Source: Tretioscincus oriximinensis
Taxonomy: Eukaryota; Chordata; Lepidosauria; Squamata; Gymnophthalmidae
Assembly: GCA_022410635.1 (NCBI GenBank)
Contig: JAJVDF010000866.1
Span: 84,902-148,901 of the forward strand
Reading direction: 5' to 3'
DNA: 64,000 nucleotides
How positions within the stretch are numbered: the stretch's first letter is position 1; every line of letters begins with the position of its first letter. Shown here in pieces: positions 35,401-46,814 of the stretch. Under the pieces are notes generated by a model. That model saw nothing but the letters and a program-made list of their open reading frames with translations, had not been told where the DNA came from and made no database searches. Both the position numbers and the translations under genes were made by a program.

Positions 35401-38400
35401 AGGATGAGCATTGAATAATTTTCACCCTTTTTAGCTTCACCAGTTTTTAAGAAATCTTCATTACAACAATAGTGCTGGTGAAGAAATATCTTTTGATGAG
35501 AATGGTAACTTGGTAACAGAATATGATATCATCAATTTCATCTCATTTCCAAATGAATCTATAAACAGGAAAGTCATTGGAAAGATGGGTGCCCAAATCC
35601 TTGGTGAGAAAGCGTTTATCATTAATGGAACTGCTGTTGTGTGGAATCCAATATTTCAGCAGGTTTGAACACCAACAATATTTTCTGAACAATAGTTTCT
35701 TTTGTTTTTAGTTTTTGTTTTAACATTTCCACACTTGGAGAGGCTTAAGATAATCCTGATATGTTGCATTCAGTGGTGAAACATAAGAGGAGCCCTGCTG
35801 AATTGAGCCAGAGCCCATCTAATCCAGCATTCTGTCTCACACAGAGACCCACCAATTGTACTTGGGTATTTTGAACAGAAGAATGCAAAATCTTGACCTA
35901 TTCTTGACTCCTTGCAAATGGTATTTCTTGAGTACTTCAGATCTCTGAAGGGCTTGGCTGACCATGGTATTGTAAATTATTAGTTCCTTCCACATGGAAC
36001 CTTTAGTTATGGTAACTATCTGCAACATTTTTAGTAAAACTATTAAAATTATTCCTTTATGAAGTGAATTTCCTTACAAAATATTAAATAATTTAGTTTC
36101 CTTTTTTAAAAAAAACACTTCTTTTTCTATTGGATATAATTAAAGTTGTGTTTGTTTTTTAATACATAACAAACTAGTATTTTTTATTTTTATTTTTTAG
36201 TATTTTGTATAATATTTATATCACACACTGTTAGATACACGGGCTGTTAAAATAACAACGACCCAATTTTAAGAACAAAATGTCAAAGAGCTGATTCTAC
36301 TGAAATAAGAAAGTGAAAAGAGAGCCACATAATAAGCTCCCCTAATAAGTCCCTGATTGAAGGAAGGAGACTTCTTCCTCCTTAGGGATCTAACATGATG
36401 GCACCCTGATAAGCCCAACTCTTCTCTTTTATTCAGTGCCATGTAGAATTCATCACATAAGACCATAAGAGGAACCTGCTAAAGAAGAAGAAGAACTGGG
36501 TTCTTATACCCCCGCTTTTCTCACCTTTCAAAGGGACTCAAAGCGGCTTACAAGGGTATTTTGCCCGAAGGCTGACATTCTATCTTCCCCACCAGGCTCT
36601 GGTGGTTCCCATGGATCTACTTGCAGTCGTTGCAATTTCTTGCAATTCATGCTTTCAAATAGCTGGGTTGGCTAGAGCTACAGGCTAGTGGAAGGTGCTC
36701 AACCCTCCCCACATCCCACACAGGGCTTCGAAACCCCATCTCCCAGCTGAGAGATGTATTCCTTAGCAACTGAGCTATCCGTGCCTGCCAGATAAACATA
36801 TTAAAACAACAATATCTGAAAGTAGGGAAGGGAGAACAGTTTTTTCCAGCCAAAAGGCAGGTTAAAGAGGCACATCTTCAAGCGTTTTATGAATTAAAAC
36901 AGAGATGGTGATTGAAAATTATGCATTTTCTTTCTTTCGTTCTCACTCCACCTTTCTGGTTCCATCAGGAGCTGCCCATTTCCACCTGTGTTGAGAGCTG
37001 CCACCCAGGACAGAGCAAGTTGATCCAGCAGGGGAAAGAAGTGTGTTGCTATGAATGTATTCAGTGCCCCCAAGGAAGGATTTCAACCATGTGGGGTGAG
37101 TGAAAGAATCCAGCTGACTTTGGAGATAGGAATTGAAAAGTTTAGGATTGAAATCTTTTTAATACCACTATAAAAAAAGTCTGACAGACAAGCAGAATTG
37201 GGTAGCCTCTCTATTATTATTAAAAGAAATTAATCAAGACAATTATTATTTTAAATAATGAGATTCTATCCAATTAAAATTTATTGAGCTTCCACTGAGA
37301 GTAGTTCCACAAAAAATATCTCAATTATTCACCTATTCTAAAGTGCCCAGTTGGTCATCCATCCTCCATTAGGAAAGTCAGAGAAGAAAATCCATAGAGA
37401 TTGTAAGAAAGTAATCTAATGGAACACTTTCAGGAACACTCCCTTGCATTGTTGACAAATATGAGGAGTAATTGTTCACTTTCATCCCTTATATTGTGCT
37501 TTTATTTCTTATTGGAAAGGGATTTATAAAAAACAAGAGAAGGCATTGCTATTAAAGATTGTTAAAATCACTGATGGCTGTAAGACATCACTCTTAAAAA
37601 ATATTAATCTGCATTGCAAAATAGAGTCCTCTTAGATAACTAATTCTTTAAAGTGATCTGTTGCATTTACTGCCTTTGCTGATATTTTGATAACCTATGA
37701 TGACTAACATATTTTGTTGGCTATACCAAAGGAACTGTTTCATGTTAATATGGGAATTTTACTTCTTTCAGATGCTGAACAGTGTACAGGGTGCTCAGAA
37801 GATCAATATGCCAACAAGAACCAGGATGGCTGCACCCCCAAAAGACTGAGCTACTTGTCCTATCAGGAGTCGTTAGGAGCTGTTTTGGCTTCTTTGGCTC
37901 TTCTACTTTCCATAATCACAGTCACTGTGATGTGGACCTTTCACCGGCACTGGGACACTCCTATTGTCAAAGCAAACAACAGGAACATCACATCGATGTT
38001 ACTCTGCTCCCTCCTGCTTTGCTTTCTCTGTTCATTCTTATTCATAGGGAGGCCTAGAATGGTGTCCTGCATTCTGAGGCAAACCCTGTTTGGCATCATC
38101 TTCTCGGTTGCTATTTCTTGTGTGTTGGCAAAAACAATCACTGTGGTTTTGGTCTTCATGATGGCCAAACCTGGAAGCAGTGCGAAGAAATGGGTGGGGA
38201 AGAGACTGGGGATTTCTGTCACCATTTTTGGTTCTCTCACTCAAACTGGTATTTGCACTTTTTGGTTGGCAACCTCTCCCCCATTCCTTGAGTTTGACAT
38301 CCATTCCCAAGTTAGTGAGATCATCTTGCAATGCAATGAAGGCTCAAATTTCATGTTGTACATTGTTTTAGGCTACATGGGCTTCTTGGCCTTCATGAGC

Positions 38401-38721
38401 TTCTCTGTGGCTTTTTTTGCCAGAAGGTTGCCTGATACTTTCAATGAGGCCAAGCTGATCACCTTCAGCATGTTGGTGTTCTGCAGTGTCTGGCTGTCTT
38501 TTGTGCCCACCTATTTGAGCACCAAGGGGAAATTCATGGTGGCTGTAGAGGTCTTCTCCATTTTGGCTTCCTGTGGTGGTTTGTTGGGCTGCATTTTTCT
38601 TCCCAAGTGCTATATTATTATACTAAAGTCCGAGCTCAACACAAGAGACCAAATTGCAAGGAAACGGGACTCTCTTTCTACAGTCAGGTTTAACTCTGGT
38701 TTGAGAAAGAAAGGGGATTGA
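23165..38721 (+). CDS. V2R-B: type-2 vomeronasal receptor, six exons, intact
   Basis: Exons: 23165-23415, 26922-27207, 29382-30227, 35435-35662, 36969-37095, 37772-38721. The sum is 2688 nt (895 aa plus stop). All splice sites are AG/GT, phases match, and no N falls in exons 2-6. Domain order as in V2R-A. It has a C-terminal extension of about 18 residues ([18 protein letters not shown]) that A and C lack. An AATAAA at 38753 fits a polyadenylation signal 32 bp after the stop. Intron 3 (30228-35434) is expanded by two L1 remnants and a CpG-rich block. This is the cleanest candidate for a functional receptor in the window. Confidence 0.95.
23650..24072 (+). mobile_element. CR1 LINE 3' end
   Basis: Contains GAGCAGGGGGTTGGACC and ends CTTCCAACTCTATGATTCTA, the CR1 terminus. 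Upstream sequence is degraded ORF2. Confidence 0.85.
24390..25372 (+). mobile_element. L2-type LINE, 3' part
   Basis: Plus-strand reading: [20 protein letters not shown] (RT catalytic YADD box, followed by [11 protein letters not shown]), then [30 protein letters not shown] and [16 protein letters not shown]. It ends in an AAAT-rich tail at 25350. Stops and indels make it dead. Confidence 0.85.
25616..25806. mobile_element. Palindromic MITE, family P, copy 3
   Basis: 191-bp fold-back with TAGGCTGACCAGATGACC / GGTCATCTGGTCAGCCTA ends. GTATAAG occurs immediately on both sides (7-bp target duplication). Confidence 0.88.
25807..26921 (+). other. V2R-B intron 1, 3' part
   Basis: No gene or repeat family recognised. 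Open frames are short. Confidence 0.45.
26922..27207 (+). CDS. V2R-B exon 2
   Basis: 286 nt between CATTACAG and GTATCTG. Very similar to exon 2 of V2R-A ([36 protein letters not shown]). Ends YKIPQ. Confidence 0.93.
27652..27760. repeat. Purine-rich GAAGAA/GCAGAA repeat
   Basis: Simple-sequence tract of GAAGAA, GAGGCAGCAG and GAAGGA units in intron 2 of V2R-B. The leucine-rich reverse reading is a shadow of it. Confidence 0.85.
28110..28430 (+). repeat. tRNA-derived SINE (family 2)
   Basis: Head missing; body ATGTGGGGAGGGGTGAGCAC, an internal GAT/GAA simple repeat, then AGAATGTCAGCCTTCGGGTA and a TTCTTCTTC tail. Inverted copy at 36484-36800. Confidence 0.65.
28806..28995 (+). repeat. tRNA-derived SINE (family 1)
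   Basis: GGAACCAGTTTTGTTTAGTGG head with an A-box-like GTGGTTAGAGTG, CTCTCAGCCCCACCTA middle and a TTCTTCTTCT tail. Same family as 57213 and, inverted, 59520. Confidence 0.7.
29382..30227 (+). CDS. V2R-B exon 3
   Basis: Opens LTYGSFD after CAGTAG, 282 codons to NPWQ. Contains [49 protein letters not shown]. No stop or N. Confidence 0.95.
30600..30898 (-). mobile_element. L1 LINE terminal fragment
   Basis: Minus strand reads [17 protein letters not shown] and [13 protein letters not shown], the last part of an L1-like ORF2, then an AT-rich 3' tail. The other half appears to lie at 32446-32890 beyond a GC-rich block. Confidence 0.5.
30899..32445 (-). other. CpG-rich block with an unplaced Arg-Gly-rich ORF
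   Basis: About 1.5 kb, far richer in GC and CpG than its surroundings, bounded on both sides by L1 sequence. On the minus strand an ORF starts at 31290 with [16 protein letters not shown] and continues to 30898, with a heptad-like stretch ([19 protein letters not shown]). Upstream at 32416-32445 lies a CCGCGGCAG tandem. It resembles the 5' region and first ORF of a retroelement, perhaps DIRS- or LINE-type, but I do not recognise it. Confidence 0.4.
32416..32446. repeat. CCGCGGCAG tandem
   Basis: Three to four 9-bp units at the right edge of the CpG-rich block. Confidence 0.85.
32446..32890 (-). mobile_element. L1 LINE ORF2 C-terminal fragment
   Basis: Minus strand reads [57 protein letters not shown] and [12 protein letters not shown], the C-terminal cysteine region of L1 ORF2. 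It ends abruptly at the GC-rich block. Confidence 0.75.
33359..35361 (-). mobile_element. 5'-truncated L1 LINE in V2R-B intron 3
   Basis: Minus strand encodes [19 protein letters not shown], then [25 protein letters not shown] and later C-terminal parts, with several stops. A 16-bp flanking repeat (AACATGTTGATGAATG at 33343, AACATAGTGATGAATG at 35362, 14 of 16 identical) is a target-site duplication. The T run at 33361 is its A-tail. Confidence 0.85.
35435..35662 (+). CDS. V2R-B exon 4
   Basis: 228 nt between TTTTTAG and [31 protein letters not shown], ends [10 protein letters not shown]. Open throughout. Confidence 0.92.
35779..35960 (-). mobile_element. CR1-like LINE 3' fragment
   Basis: Inverted copy: ACATAAGAGGAGCCCTGCTG, CATCTAATCCAGCATTCTGT and CAAATGGTATTTCTTGAG. 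Confidence 0.8.
36484..36800 (-). repeat. tRNA-derived SINE (family 2), full length
   Basis: The minus strand begins GGCACGGATAGCTCAGTTGC, with a GGTTTCGAAGCCC B-box-like segment, so the head is tRNA-like. It ends with a GAAGAAGAAG tail on the + strand at 36484. Confidence 0.75.
36969..37095 (+). CDS. V2R-B exon 5
   Basis: 127 nt between CCATCAG and [25 protein letters not shown] and the CCYECIQC cluster. Confidence 0.93.
37772..38721 (+). CDS. V2R-B exon 6 (seven-transmembrane domain)
   Basis: Begins [20 protein letters not shown] after TTTCAG. Seven hydrophobic segments run from about 37870 to 38620, with conserved [35 protein letters not shown] and [10 protein letters not shown]. Ends in the extra GLRKKGD tail. 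Confidence 0.95.
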
Positions 38722-38752
38722 ATTCTGGCTCAATTCAGATCTAATCATCACC

Positions 38753-38758
38753 AATAAA
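38753..38758 (+). terminator. Polyadenylation signal of V2R-B
   Basis: AATAAA 32 bp after the stop codon, followed by a T-rich and GT-rich stretch. Confidence 0.5.
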
Positions 38759-39051
38759 TGTTTTTTTGGGGGGTTGACTGCAGTTCAGAATCACTGTCCA
38801 GACAGAGTTTGCATACAGAGAGACATGGTGGCATTCTTCAGGAGCTGCCATGTTTGGAGTTGAATTTCAGCAGGAAGTAGGAAGAAGTTGCCAATCCTAG
38901 CAGATAGCAATTCCACCACTGAGATACAGAGCAACCTTCTGGGTTCCCTAAGGTATCTTCTTCTTTTGCATCCATGCCCTATAATCAAATTGTGTATACA
39001 CTTTTGTTTGTTACTTGTTTGTATTATAACGACCTCCAAAACAACATAATA

Positions 39052-39104
39052 TACTGCTCAAAACAGTGTATGTTAAAGTGTTCCCTTAATTGTTTTGAGC
39101 AGTA
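39052..39104. mobile_element. Tc1-type terminal-repeat palindrome, internally deleted
   Basis: TACTGCTCAAAAC at the left and the full inverted arm GTTAAAGTGTTCCCTTAATT...GAGCAGTA at the right. These are the tips of a widespread Tc1/mariner family, flanked by TA. A longer copy is at 57966. Confidence 0.75.
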
Positions 39105-39115
39105 TACATATACAT

Positions 39116-39560
39116 TTATCCAGTATGACTCCCTGCAAATGGTATTTCATGAGTATTGCCTGTTGCTCCATCTCAGAGGCAGCATCCTGATATCCATTCT
39201 ACGAGCCATTTATACCCTTGGTGTCCATAAACATGTCTAATCCTGTCTTGAAGCTATCCAGGGTGTTAGCTACCACCTCCTCCAGACTTAAATTCTACAG
39301 GCTGATGACCCTCTGAATTAAAAAGTACTTTCATTTGTCTGTTCTCACTCTTTTGCCCCTCAGTTTCAAGGAATGTTCCCTCGTCCTAGTGTTTTATTTT
39401 TCTCGTCCATTTTTTCTCTATTCACTTTATCCATCCCATGCATGATTTTATACACTTCAATCAGATCACCTCTCAAATGCTGTCTTTTGAGGCTGAAGAG
39501 GCTCAGACTTCATAAGGGAGGTGTTCCTTGATCATTCTTGTTGTCCTTTTCCACACACAT
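39116..39560 (-). mobile_element. CR1-like LINE 3' part
   Basis: Inverted: TATGACTCCCTGCAAATGG, GATGACCCTCTGAATTAAAA, TTCAATCAGATCACCTCTCA. Same family as 5944. Confidence 0.8.
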
Positions 39561-39894
39561 GTGGACCATAGAGTTTGTGGATTTGCTACCATTTTAAATA
39601 GGAAAGGAGAATGGACCAAGCAATTTCATCTGACAAACCTCCCCAGGAAGGAGCCTGAAAGCTTTTCAGCTTTTATGAACATTGGCAGTCAATCCTCTCT
39701 GACTCATGAGAGAAGATCTCTGAACCAATATAGTTCACTGGAAGATTTGTAATAGGGTAGTCTCCAGGGTTCTGTAGTGTGTGATAATAGATTTGGGTTG
39801 CTGTCTACAGAATTAGAAGCAGTTATCAAACAGATATTCATAACAGAACCCTTTTAATTCCTGTAAAATTTCAGAGTACAGTTGTACTGCATGT

Positions 39895-40215
39895 GAGATA
39901 ATTAGAGGTCCCCATGGAATCTGCCCATTTCATTTTCAGTTCCTCCCATATGTTTCACACTCAGAAAGTAAAACACTGACATAGTTTTTGAAGCTAAAAT
40001 AATTTCTATAATGTTTGTATTCTGAGGGGAACCTGCTCTTCAATTTTAAAATTACCTAGCTGCTTTTGAAATCCCCAAAGAGAAGAAAGAGTTTTGACAC
40101 ATAAAATGAATATCAAAAACAACTGAGGCAGAGATTTTATGGTATAATCCACATTTCCTAGCAATTCGTTTTACTCTCAGTGTTGTCAGATCAAAGTGTA
40201 ATATTGGGGTGGGTG
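39895..40215 (+). promoter_or_regulatory. Conserved upstream region of V2R-C
   Basis: Collinear with 56368-56710 upstream of V2R-D: GGTCCCCATGGAATCTGCCC, TTTTCAGTTCCTCCCAT, CTGCTCTTCAATTTTAAAAT, TTGAAATCCCCA, AACTGAGGCAGAGATTTTAT. Ends about 110 bp before the start codon. Confidence 0.45.
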
Positions 40216-40332
40216 GGGCAGGGGAGAAGATAAAAAAGAACTGGGAAATGCTGATGAATTTGCAGCACAATTTTTTGAACCTGCTCTAATTTTGTGTTTT
40301 GGGCTTGAGAATTTTCAGTCTGCATGTACAAA

Positions 40333-40580
40333 ATGATTGTGCCTGGAAGGAGCTCTGAGAGAGCAAAGTTGTTTATGGGCTTGATACTGGTATTATGCCT
40401 ACTTCAAAATGTGTCCAATGAGAAGCTAAAGTCCACTCTGTGCTCCCTTTGGAAACCAATGAAACTTTCTTCTAGTCCTCCAAGTTTCCTTATCATTGGT
40501 GGCTTTTTTTCCACGTCACTTGGTAAAATGCTTTTGCCAAATTTTAAAGAGGAACCAGATTTCACTACAATGGAGGCTGC
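40333..40580 (+). CDS. V2R-C exon 1
   Basis: MIVPGRSSERAKLFMG, hydrophobic LILVLCLLQNVSN, then STLCSLWKP and DFTTMEAA. The NVSNE-LKSTLC form groups it with V2R-D rather than A and B. Donor GTAAGT. Confidence 0.85.
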
Positions 40581-43500
40581 GTAAGTATTTATATATAGGT
40601 GCAGCTCAGTGAATTAGAATACCTCCTTAACTCCCATTTTGAGATCAGATTTTAAAATTTCATTCAGCCAATCATTTGTTCCTTCATTAACCAACCAATT
40701 GTTCCTTCTTTAAGAAAAGTGAACAATTTGAAATGNGTCTAGTAGTACGGATCTACCAAAATATATTTTCATTTTACCATATTCATTTTGGATGGCCACC
40801 CAAAGCAGTAAGAAGCAGGATAATGTCCTAAAGCATCTGAACTGAGATGCAACCATCAGATCTTTCCACCAATGGACTGCATCTTCTTTCTTTCCTCCCT
40901 TCTTTCCTTTATTGATGTGCTGTTCCTCTTTTGCTTATAAATGTGAGAATGGATTATATAATTATATATTTAAGTCTCTAAGAGAGCATATTTGAACTTA
41001 AATCAATTAATAAACTGATTCTTTTAGAAATAGTCAGAACAAATACACATGAATCTCTTAATAAAGGTAAATGATAATTAGATTTTCATACAGTTGCTTT
41101 AGTAATACCAACAGTTATTATTATTTCAAGTTATGTTTGCAGCATGATCCTTAAAAACTACCAGCATGTCCTTTCTTTCTTACTTGACATGTATGAAAAT
41201 AATATTAAGATCCCACACAACATCATTTTGGAATGTAAGACATGTGTTAATCTTATAATAGGCTCTCTATGGCTGTGTGCAGACAAAAGGGTAAAAATCA
41301 AAATATTTTTAAAATCCAGAATAACCCAATTGCGAGTCTGCACATGGCTCTTTTATCCTTTCACAAACAAACCATTAGAAAGCCTGTGGAACACATGTGG
41401 GGACAATCAGGAAGTAAATGCTGAGGAATACTAGACATGCCCAGAAATACTGAGCATGCTCAGTTCTGTTGTCCTGTGCAGCTTCTTCTCATGATATCCT
41501 GATCCACATAGCTGTAGACATGGTGATTTGGTTTTTTTAAAGAATATCTGAATAAATGATCTATAGAATATTCGAGGAAAAAGGACATTTATTTGGAGTT
41601 GAATGCTAGAAGTCCATTAGCGGATATGACAAAGACATTATGGTTCTACTATGAAAGAGGTAGAAAAACTGTGTGTGTACATGGCCTACATCTTCAAATA
41701 TTTTGGGCCATCCTATTTACAACTGTTTCAGAAAAGAGAAAATACTAGCAATCATTGGAAGCCTCTCGTCCCCAGATTTCATCCAAATAGTAAACATTTT
41801 AAATATCTACAAAATTCCCCAAGTATCTGTGCAGAAGAAATGCAATACAAGAATCATAGAATCCTACAGTTGGAAGAGACCTCCAGGGCCATCGGGTCCA
41901 CCCCCCTGCTCAATGCTGAATTTACTAAACCATCCCAGACAGATGGCTGTCTTGCCTCTGTTTAAAGACCTGCAGTGAAGAAGAACTCCCTACCTCCCAT
42001 AGCAATCTGTTCCACTGGTTTATCATCTTTACTGTCAGAACTCCCCCACTGATATCTAATCTAAAGTCTTGCAGTTTCATCCCATTGTTTCTAGTTCCTC
42101 CATGTGATTTTCATCATTTTGAAATCCAACTTATCTTGTTACTCAGAACATCTATTCTACCAGCAGCTGCAATAGTGGAAGCAGGATAGTTTTCTGTGGC
42201 ATCTAAAACTGAAAAACAATATCAGATTTGTCCATCAACTATACTCTATGCAATTTCTCCATCTGCTTCCCTCCTAATTCTTCATTCCTTATGTTATGTG
42301 TCTTGTTTTTAGTGTGCAGCAGCAGCAAAAAAGCAAATTCAGTGTTAGGATAATTAGGAAAGGAATTGAAAACAAGTCAGCAAGTGTTTGTTTTGCCTCT
42401 TTATAAATCTGTGGTGATGCTCCATTTGGAATATTGTGCACAATTCTGGTCACACCACAAATCACAAAAAATATTGGGGAACTAGAGAAGGTGCAGAAAA
42501 GGGCAACAAGAATGATCAAGGGGTTAGAGTACCTCCCTTATGAAATCCAGCTGCAATATCTGGGCCTCTTTAGCCTCAAAAGACTAATCTGGTTGAAGTG
42601 CATAAAATCATGCACAGGATGGATAAGGTGAATAGAGAAAACAGCTACCAGGATGGATGTCTTGATGCTGCCTCTGAGATGGAGCAACAGGCAGGATTCC
42701 TGAAATGCTATTTGCAGGGTGTCAAGAACAGTTGAAGATTTTGCCTTCTTCTGCTTCAGACTGCCCAGGTGCAATTGGTGAGCTACTGTGTGAGACAGAA
42801 TGCTGGACTAGATGGACTCTGGCCTGATTCAGTAGGCCTCCTCTTATGTTCCTATGTTCTTAGAACTAAGGGCGGATGTATAAAATTAGGTCCTGTTTGC
42901 ATAGGCTGAATATAACACATTTAATATGTTTTGGTGTAGTTTACTTAATCTCTAAAACACATTACTGAGTCTGGCAAACAGGGCTTTATATATTACCAAA
43001 TATTAAGAAAATGTAATTGACCTTAAATCAATAAATTAATATTACCCTTCCAACTGAATTCCTTTTACCTGAACAAATATGCAAGACACCTCTTAATTGA
43101 CAAAGATAAATGATAATGAAGACTTCCATAAAGTTATATTTCTGATGTTAGCATTTAAAACTATGTTAAATTCTTGTTGCAGCATAATTCCTAAAAACTA
43201 CCAGCATATCCTGTCTTTCCTTATTGCCAAAAAAGAAAATGATATTAATTTTCTACTTAACATCAGTTTGGAATACAGAATCCAGGAGAATGTTCATAAT
43301 TCATTCTACACAACATCAAACACTCTGAATCTTCTCTTTAAAAATCAAGGGGACCTTCCCAATTATAATTGTGCCAATGAAGAGACAGTAATAGCTGCCA
43401 TTGGAGGGCTCATATCCTCAAACTCCATCCAAATGGCTAACATCTTAAGTATCTACAAGATTCCTCAGGTATTTATACAGAAGAAGGCAGAAAAGAGGAT

Positions 43501-46500
43501 ACATGCTTCTTGTGTTTTTACAGTCGTTGAGGCTTTTCACAGCTTATGGGTGTATTCACAGTTAGCACTACCATTCTATAATCCTTAATCAATCACACAA
43601 CTGCAGAGCAACAGTCAGAGATGCTCATCAATATATGTTGGCACCCTTTTGGGTGAGGCACAAGCTGAGATATGCCTATATCCCTTAAGGAGCACCATCT
43701 GGATTTTGGCCGTCATAGTATGCATATGGTAGAGAATGTGAAGGAACTTACTTCTTATGTCACAGGGACTGAGGAAAGATTCATGGTTTTTATTGTTAAC
43801 TGCCCTGAGATCTTTAGGTATAGGGCACTAAAGAAATGTAAACAAATGATAAATCACTCTGGGTGTAATGAATCTACTGTATGTATATGTACATGGATAT
43901 GAGTTTCACTATTTGAATTGAATTACTGAAATTAATTAATTTCAGAGAAATAGCTGTGTTAGTCTTAGTTCAGAAAGTCCAGCAAGGGAGNTCTACTTAT
44001 TCAAATGCTGGAGATGCTAGCATCTGGAGAAGTAGATTTGTCTATGAAAGCTCATGCCACCTACCTTTCTCCTGTTAGTCTCCAAATGCTTCTACCTGGA
44101 CTTTCTGAAATAAACTTTCCCATAGTTTTCTAATTTATTAAGATGCACTAGTATGTTGAATTTGTTGAAATTGTCAGAAGTTCGTTGGCCCCCAAATCAT
44201 CTTGTCCCATGACATTTCAAGTTACATTTAAGACAAAATTGCCAACTTGGAATAAATCACTTAAGAGCGGTGAACAACAAATCGTAGTATGAAACTGGTA
44301 AAATGCAGAAATTATTACATCTGATTTACTGAGATTTGGAAAAAGTATTTTAATTTGCATACATTATATATAAACATACAAGATTAGAGAGTGGCAATTG
44401 TAATAGCTTTTTTATTTTTAGAAATATGAAATATTCGTTCTAGATGTACATGTGAGAAAAACTAAAACAAATTAAGTAGGAAAAAAGCATTCTATATTAA
44501 ATGAAAGGCATCAGATCGTCCTCATGCATTCTCAGAGGTGATAAATTTGGTTTTGCAATATTTGGGTTTTCTGAATGTTGTCAAACTCAGTAGTCAAATT
44601 CTGAATGCTCTGGCATTCAGCTAGGTTAATTGAGAAACACTATCAGTACTATCCTATGTGTAGATAGGGGCTAGAAATAGGAACCTAGTTAAGCATTGAA
44701 GTATCACTAACACTGAAGTCACAGAGAAGTGCAGAAACCCAGGAATGTCATTGATGCTATCAGCCATATTCCTGGTTTTCTGCACTTCCCTGTGCCTTCT
44801 GGGACACTACTCATTTACACTGATGCTTTACATTTTACACTCAAGATTATTTGACTCTTAGTGTGTCGTTTTTTTTCTGATCTGTGTGAAACTAAGCGCT
44901 GTCTTCTACCACAAAAATATGCTTGGCTTGAATGAACATTTGGGACAAAAAATACACTTACATATATGTCATGATGCTTTTGTATCTTTCTTTTAGCTAA
45001 ATTATGGCTCCTTTGATCCAGCACTGAGTGACAGATCTCGTTTTCCATCCTTCTACCGGATGGTCCCAAACGAAGAGGCTCAGTACATTGGGATTGTTCA
45101 TCTAATCAAACACTTTGGATGGAACTGGATTGGCTTTATCGTTTCTGGTGATGAACGAGGAGAAAGCTTCCATCAGACCCTGAAACCAAGACTTTTAGAG
45201 AATAAAATATGCATTGCTTGGACACTGGTGATCACTTTTGTGCCAATGTTTCAACCAGATGAGATCCTTTCTAGGAAATTGTCACCAATATTTCATGCTG
45301 TTACTGAGAGAAAAATCAATGTCACCCTTGTTTTTGGAGATAACCAATCCCTAGAGGCTTTACAAATGGTTTTAATCAGCTTGGAGATAAAGTACATGTC
45401 ACCTATAGAAAGAATATGGATCACAACGGCTGAATGGGATTTCACTACTGCAGTGTATATTTCACTTTCTGCATTGAAGACCTTCAATGGCACTTTATCA
45501 TTTGCTCTCCATGCAAATACAGTGCCAAACTTCATTTCTTTTTTGCAGGAAATAAATCCTTTCAAAGATGATATGTTGTTTCTGCCGCAATTCTGGTCTG
45601 CAGCATTTCATTGTTCAATTCATGCTGGGTCAAGGTATAGAAGATTTTGCACAGGGACGGAGAAACTTGGTGACCTTCCTGGTTCCAGATTTGAAATGGA
45701 AATGTCTGGACAGAGCTACAATATTTACAATGCTGTTCTTGCTGTTGCACATGTTCTACAGATTTTGAATACCTTTCATAGTAGATCAAAATTAAAGAGG
45801 GGAGTTCTTAGAAGAAATGGACAGAAAATCGATCCCTGGCAGGTAACTCCAAGAGCAATAACTTTACATTAGTGGAGGGAAAAAGATACCATAGTCATTT
45901 TTCCTGTACAAGGAAAGCAATCTTATGAAATGATCTATCTAACTAGAAATGAGAAAAACAAAAATACAGCACTGTCCCCAATAGATTGAACAACGAATAC
46001 CCACCTTGTATAATTTGTACAGATTAAGTAGAGAGAAAATATAAATAATAAATATGCTTACAACATTTGGATTTTTCTACTTTGTATTTCTTTGTATTTT
46101 TCCCTTTATCTGTTGCGAAGATTTTACATGAAAACTGTGTGAAGTTAGTTAATTCACACTTGTCTAATGTTGCTTGGTACAGTCATATGTGTTAAGCAAC
46201 CAAAACACCAAGCAAAGGAGAAAGCAATTGGCCTAATATGGTAGATCACACTTTGACTTGATTCTCATATTCTATTTCCTGCACTTTGGAGGCAATTTTA
46301 CATTCTCTCCACCTCACAGAACCACACATGTCCAGCATTACACATGCTCTAAAGGTCTTTATTGTGGAGTAAATATCCAATTTAGCAGCCTCCATTTTGT
46401 AAAATCCAAAGGAAATGCTGCTTCAGGGCTTCACTATGCAAATTGTAAAATACTAATTGGTTGTTGCCTAGCAAAGATTGCCTGGGAATTGTATGCAGGC

Positions 46501-46783
46501 GAACAAAGAATGCTGGAACTTGTAGTCAGGCAAGCGCAGCAATGATTTCTGGGATTTACTGTCATGTGAATTGTGAGGAAGATTGAAAGTAAATGAGGAC
46601 ACATTTTGAATGTGTTACCTCATTTTTTTAAAAAAAGTGATTTAAAGCTTGCAGTGGGGAAGCAACCTAAGCATCCCCAAGCTCTCCTCAGCAAAATATA
46701 TAATAGATATGGCTGTCAGAGTAGAATTACTACATCTGAGGAGAGCTTGGGGTCTCCAGAGAGGGGCGGCATGTAAATCCAAA

Positions 46784-46814
<31 letters not shown>

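Noticed and set aside
36484..36800. tRNA gene suggested by GATAGCTCAGTTGC and GGTTTCGAAGCCC
   Set aside because: The tRNA-like part is the head of a SINE: it has a SINE body and tail, and related copies occur elsewhere in the window without the head.
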